From JBALVT01 sp036961345 (GTDB lineage: Bacteria > Pseudomonadota > Gammaproteobacteria > Pseudomonadales > Halieaceae), in assembly GCA_036961345.1 (NCBI GenBank), contig JBALVT010000028.1:1-30160 (forward strand): 30,160 nt of DNA, in the 5' to 3' direction. A program made the position numbers and the translations under genes. Numbering within the stretch: position 1 is the first letter of the stretch; each line of letters opens with the position of its first letter. Shown one piece after another: positions 24,139 to 30,160 of this stretch. The notes below the pieces were generated by a model. The model made no database searches. It was not told the DNA's origin and was given only the letters and a program-made list of their open reading frames with translations.

Positions 24139-25344
24139 CTAGGCCGTTAAGTTTTTCAATGGGATTATTTCGACTTCATCCCCGTATTCAATTGTCGCAC
24201 CAACAGGAATAACCGCCAGAGCATTCGAACGACTGATAGAACTCAGAACGCCAGAACTTTGATTATTAAACGCCGTAGCGGTTAGGCCATTTTCAGAATC
24301 ACAAATTTCCACCCGTAAATACTCCTGCCGTTTCTGGGGCTTATCCCTTCCAAAGCCGGCGCGAGCTGTCATTCTCGGCACTTCCTTTTCAACCACGCCC
24401 TGCAGCTTGCGCAAGTAGGGTTTGGTGACAATACAAAACGTGACAAATACGGAGGAAGGATTTCCCGGCAACCCGAAGAAGGGAGTACTACCAATGCTAC
24501 CAAAAGCCAGGGGCTTCCCGGGCTTAATGGCAAGCTTCCAAAGGTCCAGGTGCCCAAGATGTTCAACCTGTGCCTTCACATGATCTTCCTCTCCGACGGA
24601 TACGCCGCCTGAAGATATAACACAATCTGAGTTTTCAGCGGCTTGCTGCAGTGCGTGGGCTGTTTGTATTGGATCATCGGGGATTATTCCGCCGTCAACG
24701 ACCTCACAATTCATATTGCGAAGCAATCCGGCAAGGGTATAGCGATTGGAGTTGTAGAGCTGCCCGCTCTGCAGTGGGCCGTCCCCGGGTTCTAGCAACT
24801 CATCGCCGGTTGACAGTATCGCAACGCGCAACGGCTTGAAGACAGACACTTCGCTGGCCCCTACCGATGCCAGTAAACCAAGGTCCTGGGGCTGTAATAC
24901 TCTGCCGCAGGACAGGACTGTTTCACCGGAGGCGATATCCTGACCCCGGGATCTTACATTTTGTCCGACATGCACTTCGCCATCTATAGTTAGTCTGCCG
25001 CCGACTAACGCACAGTTTTCTTGCATAACGACTGAGTCGGCGCCGTCAGGTATGTCCGCCCCGGTGAAAATTCGCGCCGCCTGACCTTTCTCAAGTCTGT
25101 CCCCTACGCTACCGGCTGGAATGCGTTGAACGACAGGTAGTGCCTGCCCAGCATCAGCAGCGCGTAGAGCGTAGCCATCCATTGCGCTGTTGTCGTTAAG
25201 CGGCACTGCGATCGGCGAAATAATCTCTTCTGCCAGCACACAGCCAAGGGCGTCCAGCAAGGACCGACGGATCACAGGACGCTGCGGAGCTGCTTTGGAC
25301 AAAATACGCCTCAGCGCCTCCTCTACACTAACGAGTTCGCTCAA
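24139..25344 (-). CDS. moeA: Molybdopterin molybdenumtransferase MoeA
   Basis: A 401-residue enzyme that inserts molybdate into adenylylated molybdopterin, the last step of basic molybdenum cofactor assembly. Start is TTG at 25344, overlapping the moaB TGA (TTGA) with GGGAG eight bases upstream. Recognisable blocks are SVEEALRRILSKA, PLNDNSAMDGYALR, GDRLEKGQAARIFTGADIPDGADSVV, ISSGGVSVGEEDHVK and KPGKPLAFG, then FFGLPGNPSSVFVTF, and a C-terminal beta-barrel domain IV. Length is the E. coli one (411) within ten residues. It is translationally coupled to moaB and followed by an intrinsic terminator. Confidence 0.96.
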   Translation of the reverse strand: MSELVSVEEALRRILSKAAPQRPVIRRSLLDALGCVLAEEIISPIAVPLNDNSAMDGYALRAADAGQALPVVQRIPAGSVGDRLEKGQAARIFTGADIPDGADSVVMQENCALVGGRLTIDGEVHVGQNVRSRGQDIASGETVLSCGRVLQPQDLGLLASVGASEVSVFKPLRVAILSTGDELLEPGDGPLQSGQLYNSNRYTLAGLLRNMNCEVVDGGIIPDDPIQTAHALQQAAENSDCVISSGGVSVGEEDHVKAQVEHLGHLDLWKLAIKPGKPLAFGSIGSTPFFGLPGNPSSVFVTFCIVTKPYLRKLQGVVEKEVPRMTARAGFGRDKPQKRQEYLRVEICDSENGLTATAFNNQSSGVLSSISRSNALAVIPVGATIEYGDEVEIIPLKNLTA

Positions 25345-25871
25345 TCTTGCCGCTCCCGGACATTCATGACACCCACAAAATTACAGGGTCGATAGCTGCT
25401 GTCCAACTGATCGCGTATAACACCGTTCCAGGCCGTACGACAGGCTCCGGTGGAGCCCGGCATGCAAAAAATGACTGTTTGGTTAGCAAACCCTGCCAGT
25501 GCGCGTGACTGAATTGTGGAGGAGCCGATCTCCTCATAGGACAGTGTCCTGAACACCTCGCCAAAACCATCGATATCTTTGTCAAACAATGGTCGTACTG
25601 CTTCGGGTGTAGAGTCTCTACCGGAGAAACCAGTGCCACCAGTAATAAGGATAGCGTCCACCTCCTGGGCTGCTATCCACCGAGAGAGTACCGCTCGAAT
25701 CTGGTAGATATCATCGATAACAATGTGTTTATCAGCAGTGCCATGGCCCGCACTCTCAAGGGCACTTACCAGAAACTGGCCGGAGGTATCATCGGCCTCG
25801 CTGCGCGTATCCGAGACTGTTAATACGGCGATATTTAAGGATTGCGGGGTCTCATCGGTAGCTTTAGCCAT
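25341..25871 (-). CDS. moaB: Molybdenum cofactor biosynthesis protein MoaB
   Basis: A 176-residue member of the MoaB/Mog family, trimeric in relatives, which adenylylates or otherwise prepares molybdopterin for metal insertion. The diagnostic VLTVSDTRSEADDTSGQ opening, then ITGGTGFSGRDSTPEAV and FCMPGSTGACRTAWNGVI are all present. Its stop overlaps the moeA start, and it begins five bases after the end of the RmlD-like gene, so all three are likely one operon. MoaB and MogA are close paralogues; the length and VSDTR...TSGQ form fit MoaB. Confidence 0.95.
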   Translation of the reverse strand: MAKATDETPQSLNIAVLTVSDTRSEADDTSGQFLVSALESAGHGTADKHIVIDDIYQIRAVLSRWIAAQEVDAILITGGTGFSGRDSTPEAVRPLFDKDIDGFGEVFRTLSYEEIGSSTIQSRALAGFANQTVIFCMPGSTGACRTAWNGVIRDQLDSSYRPCNFVGVMNVRERQD

Positions 25872-25876
25872 GGTAA

Positions 25877-26746
25877 TTACTCAATTTGGGTTTGCGACTC
25901 AAAATACTGTTTTACAGTATCCGCTATAGATCCACGCCACGGGTTCTGCTTTATGGCAAAGGTGTTGCGCAAGCGCGAACAGTTCAGCGACCTGTCTAAG
26001 TGACGCCTGGGAACCTCGTGTCTAATCAGTTCCACCGCCTGGGCTGAAAACTCAGAGAACTGGGATGCCGATGCCAGCAGCACCTCTGCAAATTGATAAC
26101 AATTGGTAGAATCAGAACTGCTGTAGTGAAAAATACCCCAGGTTTGTGCGCCGGTGCTAAATTGATCCAACATACCGGACGCCACGCGCGCTGCGTCACT
26201 CGCCGCGACAGGACAGCCCTGTAAATGATCTTCCAATTGCAAGGTTCCTCCGGCCGTAAGCTGCCCCAGCATATGGGTTAAAACGTTCACACCCCTATAC
26301 GAGAAAATCGGTCCAAGGCGCAAAATCACGTGGTTTTCACAGTTTACTCGAACTGAAGACTCTGCCCTGAGCAGTAATTTGCCCAAACTCTCTCCATTGT
26401 CCGGAATGTCATCTTCGCTATAAAGACGCCCCAATTCACCCGAAAAAACCCTCGCACTAGACAGATAAAAATAGGCCATCTTGTTTTTCTGGCAAGATTT
26501 TGCGATCCAAAGCGTGCGATCAAGATCCGATTCATGAACAGGATCACCACCGTCAGCCGCGGCCTGAATACGGGTATCTACAACAAATTCACAAGCAGCC
26601 CTGACCAATGCCTTCTTGGTGCGCCGCTCACTCTTCCAGCGGCTGTCGGCACTTGAGAGTACTTCCACATGTTCGCCACGGCGTCTCAGGAAATCCTGCA
26701 ATGCCTTCCCCACGGGAGTATCCGAGCCTATGACCAATACGCGCAC
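25877..26746 (-). CDS. Atypical RmlD-like (extended SDR) protein without YxxxK
   Basis: A 289-residue Rossmann-fold protein of the RmlD/dTDP-4-dehydrorhamnose reductase-like group. The N-terminal VLVIGSDTPVGKALQDFL (GxxxxxG) binds NAD(P); YFYLSSARVFSG at about 92-103 is the usual TDYVFDG/SS segment; VILRLGPIFSYRGVNV and the substrate part follow. The expected YxxxK dyad after residue 110 is absent: the matching stretch reads GESLGKLLLRAE, without the tyrosine. So a normal reductase reaction is doubtful, and a binding or regulatory role is possible. Start is GTG at 26746. A promoter-like pair lies upstream, and the gene precedes moaB-moeA by five bases. The association with molybdenum cofactor genes is by position only. 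Confidence 0.82.
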   Translation of the reverse strand: MRVLVIGSDTPVGKALQDFLRRRGEHVEVLSSADSRWKSERRTKKALVRAACEFVVDTRIQAAADGGDPVHESDLDRTLWIAKSCQKNKMAYFYLSSARVFSGELGRLYSEDDIPDNGESLGKLLLRAESSVRVNCENHVILRLGPIFSYRGVNVLTHMLGQLTAGGTLQLEDHLQGCPVAASDAARVASGMLDQFSTGAQTWGIFHYSSSDSTNCYQFAEVLLASASQFSEFSAQAVELIRHEVPRRHLDRSLNCSRLRNTFAIKQNPWRGSIADTVKQYFESQTQIE

Positions 26747-26770
26747 TTAGTGCCTGCTAGAATTCGAGAT

Positions 26771-26800
26771 ATTAAATGTTCAGATAGCGACTATGTCCAA
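26771..26800 (-). promoter_or_regulatory. Candidate promoter of the RmlD-like/moaB/moeA operon
   Basis: On the minus strand TTGGAC (26800-26795), an 18-base spacer and TTTAAT (26776-26771, five of six to TATAAT). It lies between the ssb stop and the GTG at 26746, implying a short leader of about 20 bases. Confidence 0.55.
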
Positions 26801-26809
26801 TTGTGTCCG

Positions 26810-27373
26810 CTAGAACGGAATATCGTCATTAAAATCGCCAAAGTCCTCCGGTTGAGAACTGGGTTTGGCGGCGCTGGGCGCAGCTGCGGATTGCGGGCTG
26901 CTCTGGTTGTAGTCGCCCTGCGGCTGAAAACCACCACCGGACTGACCAGATTGGCCACCGGATTGGGCACCGGATTGGGCACCGGATTGGGCACCGGATT
27001 GGCCACCGGACTGACCACCAGATTGACCTCCTCCCCGGCTATCCAACATCTGCATTTCACCTGCCACAATCTCCGTGGTATAGCGGTCCTGGCCTGACTT
27101 ATCCTGCCATTTCCGGGTACGTAATGACCCCTCGAGGTAGACTTTAGAGCCCTTTCGCAGATATTCACTGGCGATTTCAGCCAATCGATTAAAAAATACC
27201 ACCCGGTGCCACTCGGTCCGCTCCTGAGGCTGCCCCGATTGTTTGTCTTTCCAGGTCTCGGAAGTGGCCACGGTAATATTGGTGACTGCGCCGCCAGACG
27301 GCAAGAATCTGGATTCAGGGTCATTGCCCAGATTTCCAACAAGAATGACTTTGTTCACACCCCGTGAAGCCAT
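26810..27373 (-). CDS. ssb: Single-stranded DNA-binding protein
   Basis: A 187-residue protein. The OB-fold (residues 1-110) starts MASRGVNKVILVGNLGNDPE and contains the conserved ERTEWHRVVFFNRLAEIA and GSKVYLEGSLRTRKWQD. The tail is the SSB consensus DFNDDIPF, the protein-interaction tip that recruits repair and replication enzymes such as RecQ, PriA and exonuclease I. The linker (about 114-150) is a Gly/Ser/Gln repeat coded by a tandem 12-bp DNA repeat. GAGGA is just upstream of the ATG. Adjacent MFS and divergent uvrA are the usual gammaproteobacterial context. No LexA box was seen. Confidence 0.97.
   Translation of the reverse strand: MASRGVNKVILVGNLGNDPESRFLPSGGAVTNITVATSETWKDKQSGQPQERTEWHRVVFFNRLAEIASEYLRKGSKVYLEGSLRTRKWQDKSGQDRYTTEIVAGEMQMLDSRGGGQSGGQSGGQSGAQSGAQSGAQSGGQSGQSGGGFQPQGDYNQSSPQSAAAPSAAKPSSQPEDFGDFNDDIPF
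26951..27010 (-). repeat. Tandem 12-bp repeat in the ssb linker
   Basis: Five uninterrupted 12-bp units, TTGGSCACCGGA on the plus strand, run from 26951 to 27010; three of them are identical and the two end units differ by one base, with diverged units beyond. They encode SG(G/A)Q repeats, keeping frame at any unit number, so slippage would lengthen or shorten the linker without breaking the gene. Confidence 0.85.
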
Positions 27374-27526
27374 AAAAATTCCTCATTTGTTTTTCAAAAA
27401 TAGCGAGATAAAAAGATAATTTACAAGCGTCTGACTATAACAATCCCGCCTGCCAATTGCGACATCAATGGCCTCCAAAATCGATCAATTAGAGAGGGTA
27501 GACTCGGCTCTCCCGGCGACCTGTCA

Positions 27527-28720
27527 TCAGCTATGAGCTGGATTTACCTCGTCACGAATAACCTGATTCGACGGAAATGCTACCCACAACCACACGCCGA
27601 GCAAAAAGAGACACATATAAAACAATGCTGAAGCGGAACCATGTTGTATAACCCAACCACCTAATGCGCCACCGGCAAAGGCACCCAGGAACTGGCAAGT
27701 AGAATACACACCCAGTGCCGTGCCCTTGCCACCGGCAAAAACAGTTTTACTCACCAGAGAAGGCAAAGTGGCTTCGAGATAGTTAAAGCCGGTAAAAAAC
27801 ATCCACATTCCCAGATATATCAGAGCCGTTTGGGACGCAAAACCCAAAAGCGCGAGAGCCACCAGCAACAAGGCGATACCCAAAGCAAAGATACTCTGTG
27901 GCTTGCCGCCTCGCTCAGCGCTGCGCATCATGGGGGCCATGGCGATGACCGACAGCGCCAGAACTATCAGATAGACCTGCCAGTGCTGCTCTTTGGCTAT
28001 ACCGGCAGCAGACTCCAGTAATTGAGGAACAACCAGAAAACAGGCCATTAGTACAAAGTGCAGGACAAAAACGCCAAAATTCAAACGCATAAGGCGCATA
28101 TCCCTGACGCTTCGCCCCAAAAGAGCAGGCAAAGCCCCAGTGTCCTCATGACTCCCATCAACCACAGGCGGTGTAGGCACTCGCCAAATCACCAGGACGA
28201 TACCTGCAATTGCCAAAATCGCCGTAAGATAAAAAACGCCGGCCAGGCCTCCTCTGGCTGCCACTAAAGGGCCAAGCACCAAGGCTAATGCGAAGGAGAA
28301 GCCAATACTGATGCCGACAACGGCCATCGCTTTGGTGCGTTGTTCTTCGCGGGTCAGATCTGCAAGCATGGCCATAATCGTCGCCGCAATAGCGCCTGCC
28401 CCCTGTAGCGCCCGCCCTAGAACAACACCGGTAATACTGTCCGCAGTCGCTGCCACCAGGCTACCCATCGCAAATAACACAAGTCCGCCAACGATAACCG
28501 GTTTGCGCCCGATACGATCGGACAGCCAACCAAAAGGAATTTGTAATAATGCCTGACTAAGACCGTATATCCCCAGCGCGAGGCCTATCAAGGAGGGACT
28601 GGCACCGGGCAGGTCGATTGCGTATAGGGCCAATAAAGGCAACACCATAAATAACCCCAGCATACGAAAGCTGTACAGAAGCGCGAGTGAGCTTACCGTG
28701 CGCCGTTCCAGCGCTGTCAT
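27527..28720 (-). CDS. Major facilitator superfamily transporter (YajR-like)
   Basis: A 397-residue protein with about 12 hydrophobic segments. Motif A is GWLSDRIGRKPVIVGG between TM2 and TM3 (about residues 63-78), and TM1 begins LLYSFRMLGLFMVLPLLALY, typical of the DHA1/YajR group of drug or metabolite efflux proteins. It lacks the extra C-terminal cytoplasmic domain of E. coli YajR. Start is ambiguous: ATG at 28720 is used, while TTG at 28753 would add 11 residues; neither has a clear ribosome site. Neighbours ssb and uvrA often flank such a transporter in gammaproteobacteria, with no proven functional link. The substrate is unknown. Confidence 0.88.
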   Translation of the reverse strand: MTALERRTVSSLALLYSFRMLGLFMVLPLLALYAIDLPGASPSLIGLALGIYGLSQALLQIPFGWLSDRIGRKPVIVGGLVLFAMGSLVAATADSITGVVLGRALQGAGAIAATIMAMLADLTREEQRTKAMAVVGISIGFSFALALVLGPLVAARGGLAGVFYLTAILAIAGIVLVIWRVPTPPVVDGSHEDTGALPALLGRSVRDMRLMRLNFGVFVLHFVLMACFLVVPQLLESAAGIAKEQHWQVYLIVLALSVIAMAPMMRSAERGGKPQSIFALGIALLLVALALLGFASQTALIYLGMWMFFTGFNYLEATLPSLVSKTVFAGGKGTALGVYSTCQFLGAFAGGALGGWVIQHGSASALFYMCLFLLGVWLWVAFPSNQVIRDEVNPAHS

Positions 28721-28834
28721 GGGGTTTTCAGTGATCACAGGATTGGTCTTCAAGAATGCGGGCGCATAATAGCAGTTTCGAGTGACTCAGGGTATCGAGA
28801 TGCCCGCCGCAGGGAAAATCATACACTTTCACCT

Positions 28835-28864
28835 TTGCCTCATGGCCCGTGCTGCGCCTATACT
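28835..28864 (+). promoter_or_regulatory. Candidate sigma-70 promoter of uvrA
   Basis: TTGCCT (28835-28840), an 18-base spacer and TATACT (28859-28864, five of six). The start would be near 28871, about 32 bases before the ATG. I looked for a LexA site of the CTGT-N8-ACAG kind here and found none. Confidence 0.6.
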
Positions 28865-28902
28865 GCTCTGTTTTTCGTTCTAGCGCTGGATCAGGGTGAC
28901 CC

Positions 28903-30160
28903 ATGAAGACAATTCAAGTGCGCGGTGCACGCACACACAATCTTAAGAATATCGACCTGGATATTCCCCGAGACCAATTGGTGGTCATAACGGGGCTGTC
29001 AGGTTCGGGGAAGTCTTCCCTGGCTTTTGACACGCTCTATGCAGAGGGCCAGCGCCGTTATGTAGAGTCTCTGTCGACTTATGCCAGACAATTCCTCTCC
29101 ATAATGGAGAAGCCGGATATGGACCATATAGAGGGGCTTTCACCCGCCATCTCTATCGAACAAAAATCTACGTCTCACAACCCAAGGTCCACCGTAGGAA
29201 CCATCACCGAAATCTACGACTATTTGCGCCTACTGTATGCCAGAGTGGGAGAACCACGCTGCCCGGACCACAACATCAGCCTCAGGGCGCAAACAGTCTC
29301 GCAGATGGTCGATATTGTCCTGGCAATGCCCGAAGGCACCAAATTAATGATGCTGGCGCCCGTGGTGAGAGATCGAAAGGGTGAACACTTACATATTTTT
29401 GAGGAACTTCGAGCATCTGGCTTTGTAAGAGCTCGAATTGACGGTATTGTCACCGATCTTGACGATATCCCCGAATTGGACAAAAAAAAGAAACACCGTA
29501 TTGAAGTTGTAATCGACCGCTTTAAGGTTCGTGAAGACCTGGGCATCAGGCTCGCGGAGTCCTTCGAAACCGCTCTGGCTTTAACAGACGGACTAACAGC
29601 AATAAGCTATATGGATGGCGAAGCTGAAGATTTAAGCTTTTCCGCTCGCTTCGCATGTCCTACCTGCGGGCACAGTATTGATGAACTCGAACCGCGGCTA
29701 TTCTCCTTTAACAACCCCGCAGGTGCATGCAGCGGCTGTGACGGTCTTGGCATGAAGCAATACTTCGACTCCGACCGAATCGTGCTACACCCGGATGCCA
29801 GCCTCGCGGAAGGCGCGATCAGGGGCTGGGATAGGCGCAACGTTTATTACTTCCACATGCTTACTTCCCTCGCCAGCCACTATGACTTCGATATAGACGC
29901 TCCATTTGAAACCCTCAAGAAAAAACACCGGGAAATCATTCTGCAAGGCAGCGGCAAAGAGGAAATTGCCTTTTCCTACGTTAACGATCGAGGTGACATT
30001 TTCAAACGAACCCACCCGTTTGAGGGAATTCTGCCCAATATGGAGCGCCGCTACCGGGATACTGATTCCCAATCTGTGCGTGAGGACCTGGCAAAATTTT
30101 TGGCAACCCAACCTTGCCCCGACTGTGAAGGCACCCGGCTGCGCAAAGACGCTCGCCATG
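28903..30160 (+). CDS. uvrA: Excinuclease ABC subunit UvrA, 5' part
   Basis: The open frame begins MKTIQVRGARTHNLKNIDLD at 28903 and runs without a stop to the window end, giving about 419 of the usual 940 or so residues, so the gene is cut by the window and not broken. UvrA is the ABC-type ATPase that finds bulky DNA damage and loads UvrB. Walker A of the first ATPase is GLSGSGKS at 31-38; the first zinc site is CPTC...CSGC, with cysteines 252, 255, 276 and 279; the insertion domain lies between. AGGG (about 28893-28896) is the ribosome site. It is divergent from the MFS gene, with about 180 bases between their starts. Confidence 0.97.
   Translation, partial: MKTIQVRGARTHNLKNIDLDIPRDQLVVITGLSGSGKSSLAFDTLYAEGQRRYVESLSTYARQFLSIMEKPDMDHIEGLSPAISIEQKSTSHNPRSTVGTITEIYDYLRLLYARVGEPRCPDHNISLRAQTVSQMVDIVLAMPEGTKLMMLAPVVRDRKGEHLHIFEELRASGFVRARIDGIVTDLDDIPELDKKKKHRIEVVIDRFKVREDLGIRLAESFETALALTDGLTAISYMDGEAEDLSFSARFACPTCGHSIDELEPRLFSFNNPAGACSGCDGLGMKQYFDSDRIVLHPDASLAEGAIRGWDRRNVYYFHMLTSLASHYDFDIDAPFETLKKKHREIILQGSGKEEIAFSYVNDRGDIFKRTHPFEGILPNMERRYRDTDSQSVREDLAKFLATQPCPDCEGTRLRKDARH

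Noticed and set aside
26951..27010. Short repeats as a possible CRISPR
   Set aside because: The units are contiguous, 12 bp long, without spacers and in frame within ssb.
28754..28902. LexA (SOS) box between the MFS gene and uvrA
   Set aside because: No CTGT-N8-ACAG-like site was found by eye here, nor in the region upstream of ssb.
1..30160. Defence island, prophage, integron or transposon
   Set aside because: No integrase, transposase, nuclease-helicase defence pair, tRNA attachment site or composition break was seen; genes are core and tightly packed.

Overview
The window looks like an ordinary chromosomal segment of a gammaproteobacterium, probably a marine or aquatic, aerobic relative of the Cellvibrionales/Pseudomonas side of the class. 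Grounds are gene content and order: fabA-fabB unsaturated fatty acid synthesis, ispB for the ubiquinone side chain, rplU-rpmA-obg-proB, a uvrA/MFS/ssb neighbourhood, a BaeS/BaeR pair, YqcC and a PilY1/PilE type IV pilus locus. Base composition looks even and close to half G+C. I see no insertion sequence, integrase, CRISPR array, tRNA, rRNA or recognisable defence system. The taxonomic guess is inference.

Layout. 1-1074 (+): the 3' end of pilY1, a pilE-type minor pilin and a small secreted protein of unknown role. 1098-5367 (-): an acyltransferase, dinG, yqcC and a MobA/MocA-like nucleotidyltransferase, packed as one probable operon. 5558-6341 (+): two small proteins, one membrane and one secreted with four cysteines, separated by a 20-bp perfect hairpin. 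6385-8598: a TetR regulator and a tyrosine phosphatase (-) divergent from an NTF2/SnoaL-like protein (+), with a palindrome placed inside the promoter region. 8772-9038 (+): rpsT with a near-consensus promoter and a terminator. 9143-12195 (-): rplU-rpmA, a terminator, then obg-proB. 12469-13431 (+): ispB. 13440-17064 (-): manC-galU-manB, which makes GDP-mannose and UDP-glucose precursors for surface polysaccharide. 17299-19044 (+): fabA-fabB. 19115-19900 (+): a PPK2-type polyphosphate kinase. 20024-22181 (+): baeS-baeR. 22213-24075 (-): an AsmA-family protein. 24139-26746 (-): moeA-moaB and an atypical RmlD-like protein. 26810-27373 (-): ssb. 27527-28720 (-): an MFS transporter. 28903 to the window end (+): the 5' part of uvrA.

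How the genes work together. Most are core housekeeping genes: translation (S20, L21, L27, Obg), DNA repair and replication (DinG, SSB, UvrA), lipid and quinone synthesis (FabA, FabB, IspB, the acyltransferase), proline synthesis (ProB), molybdenum cofactor (MoaB, MoeA, MocA-like) and envelope polysaccharide precursors. The less explained items are the TetR/phosphatase/NTF2 divergon, the structured rplU leader, the RmlD-like protein that lacks the usual YxxxK dyad, and three small proteins of unknown function. Non-ATG starts are frequent here (TTG for the acyltransferase, ppk2, moeA and probably dinG; GTG for rpsT, baeR, manB and the RmlD-like gene), and several are backed by good Shine-Dalgarno spacing. 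No stretch over 300 bases lacks a gene. I found no convincing new multi-gene system.
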